Source: Nitrospira sp.
GTDB lineage: Bacteria; Nitrospirota; Nitrospiria; Nitrospirales; Nitrospiraceae
Reading direction: 5' to 3'
DNA length: 64,000 nucleotides
Assembly: GCA_030692565.1 (NCBI GenBank)
Contig: JAUYAO010000057.1
Location: forward strand, 62,001-126,000
Shown here: in pieces, positions 38,395-47,528 of the stretch
Numbering within the stretch: the first letter of the stretch is position 1
Layout of the letters: every line of letters begins with the position of its first letter
Program-made: the position numbers and the translations under genes
Notes under the pieces: model-generated
What the model was told of the DNA's origin: nothing
The model's database searches: none
The model's input: only the letters and a program-made list of their open reading frames with translations

Positions 38395-38976
38395 ATGTCA
38401 ACGACTAAGCCGCTTGCCCGATTCATCCCACCGACCGGCATCCCGCACCGGCAGGGCTCCCTTCAGGCCATCCTATGGCCGCTTCTCACCGGGTTGCTGC
38501 TCGTCACGGCTTCCTGCGGGGATTTGCAGGATCCGGCCTCCGGAACGCAAGAGGCCTCTCCTGCACAACCATCCGTCACCCCGGTCTCCCAAGAACAGAC
38601 CGGAGAAACCGCGCCGCCCCTCGCTGATACCTCCACATTTCCTGCTGAACCAGCCCCCTCGCTCCCACCACCGGAGGCCACCCAGCTTCCAACAGACATG
38701 CCCTCCGGCCCGCCGTCTCCAGCCCTGGCGTGGGAGAAGCCTGAGATGCAGCCGATCACGTTCGAATGGAACCCGAGCCCTTCCGGCGATGCAGTAGGTT
38801 ATAAGATCCTGATCACGACGATGTCTGCCAAAACCCAATATACATTCGAAACCGGTCCTGAAACCCGCCTCACGGTAGACCTCCCGAAAGGGGAGAGCTA
38901 TTACGCAACCCTGGTCGCCTTCAATAGCGCCGGGCAAAGCCCGCGGACCGACTACATACGATTCGATCTGTTCTGA
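38395..38976 (+). CDS. fibronectin type III-like lipoprotein
   Basis: A 193-residue protein. A hydrophobic stretch (WPLLTGLLLVTASC) ends in a lipobox Cys near residue 41. Residues about 42-110 are a proline- and threonine-rich linker. The last 80 residues are a fibronectin type III-like beta domain (FEWNPSPSGDAVGYKILITT, then YYATLVAFNSAGQSP). Probably lipid-anchored and surface- or periplasm-facing. Binding partner unknown. The long n-region before the lipobox suggests the true start may be a little downstream, but no better one is seen. Confidence 0.7.
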   Translation: MSTTKPLARFIPPTGIPHRQGSLQAILWPLLTGLLLVTASCGDLQDPASGTQEASPAQPSVTPVSQEQTGETAPPLADTSTFPAEPAPSLPPPEATQLPTDMPSGPPSPALAWEKPEMQPITFEWNPSPSGDAVGYKILITTMSAKTQYTFETGPETRLTVDLPKGESYYATLVAFNSAGQSPRTDYIRFDLF

Positions 38977-39081
38977 TTCCTGCCACAATCAGCGTGACCG
39001 GGAAGGCCCTAAGAAGGCCGGCGAGGAGCAGTCATGCTCACCCGGCAGACTCCTGAAGAATCCGTTTTCCTGCGAGCGCCG

Positions 39082-40896
39082 TCAGTGTCCTGCCGGTCCT
39101 AACGTTCGAGCCTGGTTCTGCAGAATTGCGTCGAGCCTGATTCGGGATTGGCTCTGAAGGCGCTTTATATCATCTCTCGCAAGAAGCGGATCCGCAAACG
39201 CCTGGTCGGACGGTGCGATCGGAGCCAGCGGAAACATGGTCAAGGCAGAGCGCTTGGCAGCCGGTTTGCTTTTCCAAGGGTTATAGAGCGGGTCACCGAC
39301 CAGCAGCATCCGCCAGCTCACCCAGCGACTGGTCAGGTAATAGGACTCGACCAGTGAATACTGGCCGGTCATGAGCAGCCCCGCAAATTCGAGCGGCTCG
39401 GGGAAAGCGTCCAGGTAGGGCTCTGCCACAGAGCCGAGCGTCGCGGTAATCCCGCGATCCAGCGCATTCTTGCACCAGCCTGATTCCCCGGAGCTATGGA
39501 GACTCACGGCTTCAGCGGAGGCCATATGGTAACCGATCGCGCCGGTCCGGAAGGTGAATGCATCTTCATATTGTCTCAACCTGTACCAGCCAGAATAGAA
39601 CGCCACATCCGGCGCGGCACCGGGACGCTGAAAACGCACTTCTGTATTGTCCAGTTGCGATCGGTACGTGGTGTGCTGCGTGACAAACTGATGCAAGTCC
39701 CTCAGACTTTGATCGTAGCGGCCGTACGTATCGGAGGGATCCTTGACCGGCAATCCGCGCGCATCCAGATAGACCGTACCGGTCAGCCCCTGCCGCTCCG
39801 CCTCTATCGCGCGATCCACCAAGCGGATCGCCAGGTCGGCCGTGGAGGCATCGAGCCGGCTCACCATCAGAACAGGAATCTCTCGATGTCCACCTCCGGG
39901 TTTCTTGAACCCATGGTACAACGGATTCGCCCGGCGCCAGGCCGCGCCGTACAGCGGCCGATCCCACCAAAGCAGGCTCAGCTCACTATCGACGCTCGCG
40001 TCGGCGTGCTCGTCCGACAACTGATTCAGTTCCATCGCAGCCAGACCGAACACACCATAGGCTCCGTACACCTGCTCGACCCGTTGATAGAGATCGGTCC
40101 GCCGGTCTCGAATCGGAAGTTCCAACGATCCTAGCAGCAATTGCAATCCCTCCGCTTGCTGGGCGCGCGTCTGCGTGGCTGCCTCCCCCCAGGATTCCGG
40201 CCCATCCTGGAGAAGTTCGTGCTGCAACTGCGAGAAGCCGGCCACTCCCTGATGGTCCCGGACGATGGCCTCCAATCGTGAGGACCACTGTGCATCGGCC
40301 GGCGGCTTCAGCTGCCTGACCCGCTTGATGGAAGCTTGAACGGCCTCGTCGACGCGCAGCAAGAATGCGATGTTGCGCTCGTAGGTAACGGGACTCTCGG
40401 CGGGCGGCGCGTCAGAAGCGGAGGCGGAACCGGCACTCACGGCGATGGCCCCGGCCCGACGCTCAAGATTCTCCAGCCGCACCCGCGCGGCACCGAGTCT
40501 GGTGGCCGCATCGCGATGCCAGCCTTCCTCATCGGCCATGAGCCTCGGAGCGGCGACCCGAAGAGGCACGCCATAGACCGTCACGATCACACGAATCGAT
40601 TTGTGAAGGCCCTGCGCGTGGAGCATCTGCCGGAGGGGCGTCACCAGGCGGCGTTCATAGTCCTCCCGGCTCATGGTGTCGTCGAGCGGAAGATCCAATT
40701 TAGCTATGTGCTGCGCAGGAATTCCCCGGCGCGTCGCATAATATTGCGAGACCGAGAGACTCTCACGGCTATTCGCATTGGCCACAATCACGACCTGATT
40801 CGGGGAGAGCTCCGCTCGAACAGCAGGAGTATCGAACAACAAGACCAGGCCCTGGAGAATCGCCAGGAATCCGATGAGGAGCACCGGAGCAGACAT
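39082..40896 (-). CDS. TIGR03790-family exported protein
   Basis: A 604-residue protein of the TIGR03790 family, whose function is unknown. From the ATG at 40896 (AAAGGT 9 bases upstream) residues 1-24 are a signal peptide ending TPAVRAE. The family signatures are VVIVANANSRESLSVSQYYA near the start, IPAQHIAKLDLP, VTVYGVPLRV and the C-terminal YYLTSRWVSWRMLLVGDPLYNPW. An upstream ATG at 40938 is possible. The protein is probably in the periplasm or on the surface. It is divergent from the CBS gene. Confidence 0.82.
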   Translation of the reverse strand: MSAPVLLIGFLAILQGLVLLFDTPAVRAELSPNQVVIVANANSRESLSVSQYYATRRGIPAQHIAKLDLPLDDTMSREDYERRLVTPLRQMLHAQGLHKSIRVIVTVYGVPLRVAAPRLMADEEGWHRDAATRLGAARVRLENLERRAGAIAVSAGSASASDAPPAESPVTYERNIAFLLRVDEAVQASIKRVRQLKPPADAQWSSRLEAIVRDHQGVAGFSQLQHELLQDGPESWGEAATQTRAQQAEGLQLLLGSLELPIRDRRTDLYQRVEQVYGAYGVFGLAAMELNQLSDEHADASVDSELSLLWWDRPLYGAAWRRANPLYHGFKKPGGGHREIPVLMVSRLDASTADLAIRLVDRAIEAERQGLTGTVYLDARGLPVKDPSDTYGRYDQSLRDLHQFVTQHTTYRSQLDNTEVRFQRPGAAPDVAFYSGWYRLRQYEDAFTFRTGAIGYHMASAEAVSLHSSGESGWCKNALDRGITATLGSVAEPYLDAFPEPLEFAGLLMTGQYSLVESYYLTSRWVSWRMLLVGDPLYNPWKSKPAAKRSALTMFPLAPIAPSDQAFADPLLARDDIKRLQSQSRIRLDAILQNQARTLGPAGH

Positions 40897-41090
40897 GGGG
40901 CCTAGACCTTTCGCCCTCAGATAATCGCTTCGCAACATCTTCAGCCTTAACGCCCCAATTCCGGTGTCAGCATTGCCCAAAACCAGACCTGTCCTAGTTG
41001 AAATTTACGCATCGGTAATCCGCCTCTAACTCTGCTGCAACGCCGGGTTTGTAGACTGTACACAATACAACAATATAAAGGGAGGAACAG

Positions 41091-41474
41091 ATGGTCACAG
41101 TCGGACAATTGATGAAGAGAGAGCTGATTACGGTGGACGCGGGGACATCGGTGATCGAAGCGGCAAAGCTCATGAAAACCTGCAACGTATGCAGCGTACT
41201 GATCGCCGAGAAAGGACGCATCATCGGCATCGTGACGGAATCGGATATCGTGAAGAAGGTCATCGGCTCTGACCGCGGTCCATACTTCATTCCGGTGGAA
41301 GACATCATGAGCGCTCCGATCGTCGGAATTGAAGAGCGCAGCCCTCTCACGGAGGCGGCAGATTTGATGAACAAGCACCGGACTCGCCACCTGGGTGTCG
41401 TGAAAAGTGGCTCGATCATCGGTATCCTATCTGTCCGTGATCTGCTCCAGCCGGTTTCAGTCGACGAATTCTAA
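41091..41474 (+). CDS. two-CBS-domain protein
   Basis: A 127-residue protein made of two CBS motifs (residues about 8-62 and 72-125): VIEAAKLMKTCNVCSVLIAEKGRIIGIVTESDIVKK and LTEAADLMNKHRTRHLGVVKSGSIIGILSVRDLL. Tandem CBS pairs form a Bateman module that binds adenosine nucleotides or SAM, regulating partner proteins. GGGAGGAAC precedes the ATG. It stands alone; the partner is not visible. Confidence 0.93.
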   Translation: MVTVGQLMKRELITVDAGTSVIEAAKLMKTCNVCSVLIAEKGRIIGIVTESDIVKKVIGSDRGPYFIPVEDIMSAPIVGIEERSPLTEAADLMNKHRTRHLGVVKSGSIIGILSVRDLLQPVSVDEF

Positions 41475-41595
41475 CGTTATCAATCCCCTCTCACCACAAT
41501 CCTGTCATGCCTGCTCTTCCGCGACCGTCGCGGGAGAGCGCGTTCTATCTATGTAGTGGACTATGGATGCTGGAAAGGAATGACGCGGGCAGGGC

Positions 41596-41781
41596 TAGGA
41601 GCCTGTCCGACATTACCTTCGTGACGAGGCGAAGGAGATGTGATCAGCTGCGAGGCCGCAGGCCGGGAAAAACCGGATGCGTATTCGCTGAATACGCTGA
41701 GGATTTTTTCTGGCCGAGAACGACGCAGATGGTGACAGATCATTCGCCGCAGTAGAACGGTCAGTGTCGGACAGGCTCCTA
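41596..41781. repeat. 186-bp palindromic MITE-like element
   Basis: Perfect 17-bp terminal inverted repeats TAGGAGCCTGTCCGACA (41596-41612) and its complement (41765-41781) enclose 152 bp. The interior is also imperfectly self-complementary, with a central GCGTATTC-GCT-GAATACGC, so the whole unit could fold into one long hairpin. It carries no gene. Its right end supplies the stop codon of the adjacent regulator gene. Confidence 0.75.
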
Positions 41782-42486
41782 GGTCCGCAATTTATACCCG
41801 ACGCCGCGCACCGTCACGATCAGGGCAGGATGGGTCGGATCCGTTTCAATTTTGTGGCGGAGCGAGTGAATGTGGACGTCCAGCGCATGTTCTTCCAGCG
41901 CATAGCCCTCTCCCCACACGCGATTCAGCATTTCCTGGCGTGAGAACACACGGCTGGGAGACTCCAAAAACTGGCGGAGAATTTGGAATTCTTTCGGAGT
42001 GAGCTCGACCTGACGCCCTTGTACGGTCACCTCATGCCGATCGAGATCCATTTTCAGGTCACCGACCCCATAGTGCATGGCAATGCTGCTCGACGCGTCA
42101 CGCCGTCTCAGAATGGCACGAACTCGCGCGACAAGTTCACGGGTACTCTGGCTACACACGACCAGATCGATCCCGCGATCGTAGTCCTGCACGCACTCGT
42201 CTTCACTGCAAGCCGGCACGGTATCATCGATGGCAACGATGGGAACCGCCGCCAGGGTCCGAAGGTTGCGCAGATTCGAGGAGCCCCCGGTATGACGGTC
42301 GATGACAATAAGAGACGGCACCGACGCTTTCGCCTCGGTAAACGCAGCGGACTCGGTCGTCACGACAGTACTGCGGTATCCATTACCCTCCAGCGCTTTC
42401 TTCAGCGATTGCGCGAATGAATCCGTTCGAACGAAAATGAGGATTGACTCCGGAGGCTGGGTTGAGCTTGATATGGTTGCATGCAT
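41779..42486 (-). CDS. OmpR-type response regulator with degenerate receiver
   Basis: A 235-residue regulator. The C-terminal winged helix (VELTPKEFQILRQFLESPSRVFSRQE, then ALDVHIHSLRHKIE and VRGVGYKLRT) is typical of OmpR/PhoB. The receiver keeps an Asp (LIVIDRHTGG) but the acidic pair at its start is replaced by ILIFVRTDS, and the conserved Lys loop reads GIDLVVCSQST. It may act without phosphorylation. It is divergent from pstS, sharing a 210-bp region with 11-bp TTAAC repeats that it could bind. The stop TAG lies within the palindromic element. Confidence 0.85.
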   Translation of the reverse strand: MHATISSSTQPPESILIFVRTDSFAQSLKKALEGNGYRSTVVTTESAAFTEAKASVPSLIVIDRHTGGSSNLRNLRTLAAVPIVAIDDTVPACSEDECVQDYDRGIDLVVCSQSTRELVARVRAILRRRDASSSIAMHYGVGDLKMDLDRHEVTVQGRQVELTPKEFQILRQFLESPSRVFSRQEMLNRVWGEGYALEEHALDVHIHSLRHKIETDPTHPALIVTVRGVGYKLRT

Positions 42487-42511
42487 CGCGTCGTCACAAT
42501 ACTGACCCGGA

Positions 42512-42550
42512 GTTAACCAAGCCTTAGGGGTGTGTAAATTGTCCGTTAAC
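42512..42550. promoter_or_regulatory. phosphate-type box, block 1 (four repeats)
   Basis: GTTAAC (42512), CTTAGG (42523), GTAAAT (42534) and GTTAAC (42545) start at exact 11-base intervals in the divergent region between the regulator gene and pstS. Confidence 0.55.
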
Positions 42551-42590
42551 TCCTACCCCGCGACGAGTCGCCCTGTATCGACATTCTTGA

Positions 42591-42618
42591 GTTAACATGG
42601 AGTTAACAATTCGTTGAT
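42591..42618. promoter_or_regulatory. phosphate-type box, block 2 (three repeats)
   Basis: GTTAAC (42591-42596), GTTAAC (42602-42607) and GTTGAT (42613-42618) are 11 bases apart, ending about 80 bases before the pstS ATG. This is the cleanest example in the window. Confidence 0.65.
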
Positions 42619-42699
42619 TCGACTGAAATCCCGACTCCGTACCGTGCGACTGTGCTCGACCACTGCTCCGGCACGACGCTTTCCTTTGGAGGTCTAGTG

Positions 42700-43758
42700 A
42701 TGTGGAACTGCCTTCCCGCATTGATCGATGGTCCGCTTGCCTCACGTCTGCTTACTCTGACGGTCGGCATCTGCCTGATATGGAGCAGTCCCGCAGCGGG
42801 GCAAGTCCGGCCTGCCCTAGACCCGCAAATCGCCTCCTATCAACCCACAAGCGCCCTGAACGGCTCTCTCTCTATTTCGGGCTCGGAGACCATGCGTCCG
42901 ATCACAGAATCCTGGGCAGCCGACCTCAGACAGCTCTATCCGGGGTTAAAGATTTCTGTGACGAGCGAAGGGTCCGAAGCGGGATTAGTGAAACTGCTGG
43001 AGGGCAAAGCGCAGATCGCGGCCATGTCCCGCCGGATGAATAAGCAAGAGATCGGAGAGTTCATCAGGGAGTTTGGATACGAACCGACCGAGGTCCCGGT
43101 CGCCGTCGACGCGCTGGCAGTGTTCGTGCATAAAGACAATGCCGTCGAAGGGTTGAGCTTGGCCGAACTCGACGCCATATTTTCGAACGATCGCCGGCGT
43201 GGACTGAAATATCCGCTTCTGACCTGGGGTGATTTGCTCCTGGATGGAGAATGGAAAGAGGCGCCGATCCATCTCTATGGAAGAAACATCCAATCAGGAA
43301 CCACCACCTTCTTTCGTGAGCACGTACTCAACGGCGCGGCGGCCAAGAAAAGCATGTCCACGGCGCCGGGATCAGCCTCAGTCGTGATCGAGTTGATGAA
43401 GGACCGGTTCGGGATCGGATTCAGCAGCATCGGGTATCAGACTTCAGGAGTTCGGGCTGTTCCTCTGGCCTCGGTGCAGGGAGGACGATATGTCGTACCC
43501 AGCTTTCAATCGGCCATGGACGGATCCTACCCCCTCAGACGGAATCTGTATCTCTATGTCAATAAACTGCCCAAAGCGGCGCCGCCGGCCCCGCTCGCCG
43601 AATATGTGAAGTTCGCCCTCAGCCAGCAGGGTCAGCAAGCGGTTCTTGCGCAAGGTTACTACCCCCTCGCCACCACGGAGTTGACTCGGCTGACAATGAT
43701 GTGGTCGACACCGATCCGCGCCGCCGCGGCTGACCAGCCGGCAAAGCTCCGGGACTAG
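42700..43758 (+). CDS. pstS: PstS-like phosphate-binding protein
   Basis: A 352-residue substrate-binding protein of the PstS class, which captures phosphate for the PstSCAB importer. ATG 42700 follows a TTGGAGG site; an adjoining GTG at 42697 is also possible. Residues 1-34 are a signal peptide ending SPAAGQ. Ligand-binding blocks include SISGSETMRPITESW, SEGSEAGLVKLLEGKAQIAAMSRRM, RNIQSGTTTFFREHVL and APGSASVVIELM. The pstC, pstA and pstB genes are not in the window. A lipoprotein gene and an OprP-like porin follow. Confidence 0.92.
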   Translation: MWNCLPALIDGPLASRLLTLTVGICLIWSSPAAGQVRPALDPQIASYQPTSALNGSLSISGSETMRPITESWAADLRQLYPGLKISVTSEGSEAGLVKLLEGKAQIAAMSRRMNKQEIGEFIREFGYEPTEVPVAVDALAVFVHKDNAVEGLSLAELDAIFSNDRRRGLKYPLLTWGDLLLDGEWKEAPIHLYGRNIQSGTTTFFREHVLNGAAAKKSMSTAPGSASVVIELMKDRFGIGFSSIGYQTSGVRAVPLASVQGGRYVVPSFQSAMDGSYPLRRNLYLYVNKLPKAAPPAPLAEYVKFALSQQGQQAVLAQGYYPLATTELTRLTMMWSTPIRAAAADQPAKLRD

Positions 43759-43775
43759 AGATCCCGCGCTATCCG

Positions 43776-44489
43776 ATGAAGAGCATACTACCCCATGCCG
43801 TCAGCGTTGCCGCGGCCATCGGGCTCACGGCAGCCTGTGCGCCAAGCCAGTTTACGACCGCCACGATCTATGACACCCCGGCCGCGTTCGTCCGGCTGGA
43901 ACTCGACCGGACCGTCGAAAAGGGGCGGGAACACTCGCACCCGCAGTCTATTCTCCCCGAACAAATGGCGGCCGTTCTGGCCGGCATCATGATCGAAGAA
44001 CCGCTCGCCAAACTCCCGTTCTACGACGACACGAGCCAGCCGCGCCGCCACCGGGCGTTCACTGAGAAAGAAGTGGGCTTCTTCGCTCCGTTGCTCGCCA
44101 GCGCATTAGCCCAGGCGACGCCTGAAGAGATCGTCACCTTTTATGAATCGCGGGAGGTCTCAGGAACCGTGCGGGAAGTGACGTCGGGGGGGATGTTTAT
44201 CCAAGGGGAGATCTTGCGGCTCCGGCTGGCCAACTATCGATCCCACACCCATCAGAGCGCGGATATCGGAGTGGCGGATACTCAAGACGATCGGCTGACG
44301 CCGCTGCGATCCTTTGCCCCGCAACGCGGTCGACTGCACTTTGAACCACGATCTTCGATAGCCCCGGATCCCGATCAAGGGCTTACCCGCATGTTTTCCT
44401 GGGACCGTCGAGAAGTCGCGGTGCTCTACCGATCATTGCCGCCCCTTCAGGTCACACCGGCACAACCACAGGCTGTCATCCGGCCGTAG
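43776..44489 (+). CDS. lipoprotein of unknown function behind pstS
   Basis: A 237-residue protein with a signal ending in a lipobox (AAAIGLTAAC), Cys at residue 21. The mature part has no recognised domain; it includes VEKGREHSHPQSILPEQMAAVL and VREVTSGGMFIQGEILRLRLAN, which looks like a beta-rich domain. It starts 17 bases after pstS in the same direction, so it is likely phosphate-regulated along with it. Confidence 0.7.
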   Translation: MKSILPHAVSVAAAIGLTAACAPSQFTTATIYDTPAAFVRLELDRTVEKGREHSHPQSILPEQMAAVLAGIMIEEPLAKLPFYDDTSQPRRHRAFTEKEVGFFAPLLASALAQATPEEIVTFYESREVSGTVREVTSGGMFIQGEILRLRLANYRSHTHQSADIGVADTQDDRLTPLRSFAPQRGRLHFEPRSSIAPDPDQGLTRMFSWDRREVAVLYRSLPPLQVTPAQPQAVIRP

Positions 44490-44526
44490 ACCGATCCCCC
44501 TACGAATCGCAGTTCCCACACACCCT

Positions 44527-45942
44527 CTAAAAGTTCCACTGCAACTGGAACCGGAGCAGATTGCCGGTGTTGAGCTGATAGGGCGTCTGCATACAGCCGA
44601 CCGGCGAGCCGGGAGATGCACAGGAATTCACAGGGAGCAGCGTCGCATCGGAAGACGTCCGTTGCGTCCAGGTATACATCACCGTCAGTTCCAGGGCGCG
44701 ATTGAACTGATACTCCAACCCGAATTCGATCTCACGAACGGTGTTCCGCGGCGCGTTCGCCTCGTGCTTCTTGGCGCCGTAGTATTCCTGCCAGCGAACG
44801 AAGGGCACGATGCTCTGACAATAGAGATCGCACCGGTAATTGTAGAACGCCTGAATATAGCCCCCGCGAATGGTTCCGAGGATGACATCGGTGCGCGCCT
44901 GATTCAGCTCGGGGCCCCGCCCCACGGTATACTCCGCTTGAAGCCCGAACGGCTGCGGATACAGGACCGCATGCCAGGCCACCCGCTCATCGAGATAGTT
45001 CCCGCCGTTCGTCACACGCGGAGTGACCAGGCCCCCGTTGAGCGATCCGACCGGCACAAGCGACGCAGTCGAGACATGGAACTGCCCCCGATAGGCATCC
45101 ATGCCCACCTCGAAGACCTGGCCGTTAGAAAACTCGTACGGGTACATGAAGTGAAACACCGTATGCTTGTCTTTGTTCGCGTCGCGCGCGTTGGCCGTCT
45201 GGCCGTTATAAGCGCCGATCCCGAACATGCCGTAGTCGCCGGAACCCTTCAGCCCGCTGTCCACCAGCCGCCGAAACCGCTCCCGCACCGATGTCGGCGC
45301 GTAATACAGAAATACGCCCAGATCGCGCTCGTTGTTCGCGGCGCTGTTAATGGCATCGTTACGGTCCAAGGCTAGACGGTTTTGACTCGACTGCATGTTC
45401 TCGAACCCAAAGGGCACTTTCGATTGTCCGGCGCGAATGCGCCACTCCTTGTTTTCGGTCAAAAACAAATCGGCGTACAAGTCCCGAAGCTGCACGACGT
45501 TGCCCAACCCGCCAACCGACGAAGCGAAGTCCGGCTGGATGTAGACGAATACCCGCTCGTGCGGCTGTCCGCTGATGATGACGCGGCCTCGCCGCAAAAA
45601 GAATTCGTTATTCCCGCTGATCGAGCGATCCCCCTGGTTGCTGACGAGTTCATCCCGGTTGACGGTGAAGTTGGACCGGAACTGGGTATAGCCCCGGATG
45701 CTGATTTTCTCGTACCATCGTTGCCGCACCGGGACATCGCCGACCCCGCGGCTTTCCTCCAGTGCTTTGGCTTCACGCTTCTCTTCTTCGGCTTTCAGCT
45801 TGACCCACTGGTCGATCGAGATCTGCTTATTCTCGAGCAGCAGATCTTCGAGTTGACCGGCCATGACCGGAGAACCGAACAAGCCCAGACACACAGAGAC
45901 CCACGCAGAGTTCCGCAACCAGCCCGCCGCTCTCGTCTTCAT
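44527..45942 (-). CDS. phosphate-selective porin O/P family protein
   Basis: A 471-residue outer-membrane porin of the OprP/OprO family. ATG 45942 has GGAAGGG upstream. A signal peptide ends PVMAGQ. A short coiled coil (LLLENKQISIDQWVKLKAEEE) precedes the barrel, which opens ISIRGYTQFRSNFT and has FLRRGRVIISGQPHERVFVYIQ. The barrel ends with Phe (LLRFQLQWNF), the BAM recognition signal. OprP-type porins favour phosphate or polyphosphate entry, which fits its position facing pstS. A single GTTAAC lies at 46030 upstream. Confidence 0.88.
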   Translation of the reverse strand: MKTRAAGWLRNSAWVSVCLGLFGSPVMAGQLEDLLLENKQISIDQWVKLKAEEEKREAKALEESRGVGDVPVRQRWYEKISIRGYTQFRSNFTVNRDELVSNQGDRSISGNNEFFLRRGRVIISGQPHERVFVYIQPDFASSVGGLGNVVQLRDLYADLFLTENKEWRIRAGQSKVPFGFENMQSSQNRLALDRNDAINSAANNERDLGVFLYYAPTSVRERFRRLVDSGLKGSGDYGMFGIGAYNGQTANARDANKDKHTVFHFMYPYEFSNGQVFEVGMDAYRGQFHVSTASLVPVGSLNGGLVTPRVTNGGNYLDERVAWHAVLYPQPFGLQAEYTVGRGPELNQARTDVILGTIRGGYIQAFYNYRCDLYCQSIVPFVRWQEYYGAKKHEANAPRNTVREIEFGLEYQFNRALELTVMYTWTQRTSSDATLLPVNSCASPGSPVGCMQTPYQLNTGNLLRFQLQWNF

Positions 45943-46106
45943 GCACATCCCTTCCGTCATGGTCACATACAGAGACCAGCAGAATAGGGAGAGATGATTA
46001 CAGCCGGGTTACGATCAGCTCCGGTCTCGGTTAACTCATCAGGGAGGGGGAGTCTGGGTGGCGCCACTCATGCCGGACAAACCGGCGGGACAGAGTCGAG
46101 AGGGAT

Positions 46107-47507
46107 CTAAAAACAGGCCCGCAGGCGCTGGCTATAGTATTTCGCAAAGCCTTTGATCCATCTCGATGAACTGAGGGAGCTCAGGCTCCACGCCGGATTG
46201 AGGCGCCGGAGACGGATTCCGACATCGCGGAACTCCGGATTATGCTTGTGGATAATCATGTACAGCTCGCAGGCCTTCTGCGTTCGATGGAGGGTTTCCA
46301 ATGTGCGGGCGAGAAAATAACGCATGTTGAGTCGCTCAATGTCCGTTCCTTGCCGGCTTTTCAAAAGCGCCACCAGTTCCTTGGCCGCATCCTCATGCCG
46401 GCCGACCGCGCTGAGGCACAACGCAATTTGGGACATCGCCCGGACCTGCTGCAGCGCGTCCGTTGCCGCTCGTTCAAATGCCGCAATCGCCTGTTTATAC
46501 GATCCGGCCTGTTTCAAAGCGAGTCCCTGCTCGTAATACGATTGCTGGGACTGGGCGGCCGGCTCAGTCGACGACAGGGCAAGCGCCGCGGCCTGTTCTG
46601 GCGCAAGAGGAGCCGGCGCAGCCGCCGCGACTTCCAGCTCTTCAGCAACGGCATCCTCCTGACTGAACAGATTGTCCAACGGATACTGCGCGACCGGCAG
46701 GATCCCGCCTGCCCGCCGATCGTTGGTCGCACGCCAGACGATGTTGGCGGTCACCAGCGGCGCTCGCTCCGCATAGCCGTAGGCGAGAGACACATCGCAA
46801 ACCTGGTTGATCAAACGAGCATTGCCGCCGGTCAGGCGATGCACCATGACCGACGCCTGGGTGGTCATGACCGATCGCGCGCCACCCGCCATCGACATAC
46901 GGTGCCGGATATAAGACGGGGTTTCATCCTCACCGAGCGGCTGCAAATGATAATCGACGGAGATGCGCTGAGCGAATTGGACGAGGTCGCCGCGCTGGAG
47001 CAGGCCGCGCAAACCCGGCTGGCCCGACAACACGATCTGGAGCGGCTGATTCCGCCCGTTGTTCACATTCGACAAGAGACGCAACTCTTCCAGCATCGCC
47101 GCGCCGAGATTCTGCGCTTCGTCCACGACGAGGACAACCCGTCGCTGGCGCTGATGCTCACGGCCGATGAAGGCCGTAAACGTCTTGAACAGCTCGACGC
47201 TGTCCATCCCCTTGCCGTCGAGATTGAACGCCATCAGCACCCAGGGCATCAGACTCCCCAGGCCGGCGTGCGTGTGCGAGAGCACCCCCAACGTCACTTC
47301 ATGCTGCGACTGCTCCAGGATCGTGTTCAGGAGGGTCGTCTTGCCGGTCCCCGGCTCGCCGGTGATGACCGTGAAGATGGCCCGGTTGAATAACCCGTAC
47401 TCCAGCAGATTCAGGGCCGTCTTGTGCTGTTTCCCCAGATAAAGAAAACGGGGATCCGGCACCAGCGTGAAGGGATTGGTTCGAAACCCGTAGAACGATT
47501 CGTACAT
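46107..47507 (-). CDS. exosortase-system AAA ATPase (ExeA-like) with TPR tail
   Basis: A 466-residue ATPase of the type found in PEP-CTERM/exosortase exopolysaccharide loci (TIGR03015-like). Start MYESFYGFRTNPFTLVPDPRF, Walker A GEPGTGKTT, Walker B VVLVVDEAQN, sensor LSGQPGL. The last 150 residues carry TPR-like repeats (YYEQGLALKQAGSYKQAIAAF), an extension beyond the common family length. It is probably a cytoplasmic motor or regulator of polysaccharide assembly. Last gene of the long minus-strand unit, 21 bases after the tyrosine kinase. Confidence 0.9.
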   Translation of the reverse strand: MYESFYGFRTNPFTLVPDPRFLYLGKQHKTALNLLEYGLFNRAIFTVITGEPGTGKTTLLNTILEQSQHEVTLGVLSHTHAGLGSLMPWVLMAFNLDGKGMDSVELFKTFTAFIGREHQRQRRVVLVVDEAQNLGAAMLEELRLLSNVNNGRNQPLQIVLSGQPGLRGLLQRGDLVQFAQRISVDYHLQPLGEDETPSYIRHRMSMAGGARSVMTTQASVMVHRLTGGNARLINQVCDVSLAYGYAERAPLVTANIVWRATNDRRAGGILPVAQYPLDNLFSQEDAVAEELEVAAAAPAPLAPEQAAALALSSTEPAAQSQQSYYEQGLALKQAGSYKQAIAAFERAATDALQQVRAMSQIALCLSAVGRHEDAAKELVALLKSRQGTDIERLNMRYFLARTLETLHRTQKACELYMIIHKHNPEFRDVGIRLRRLNPAWSLSSLSSSRWIKGFAKYYSQRLRACF

Positions 47508-47528
47508 ACAAGCCTCGCAGCCAGTCGG

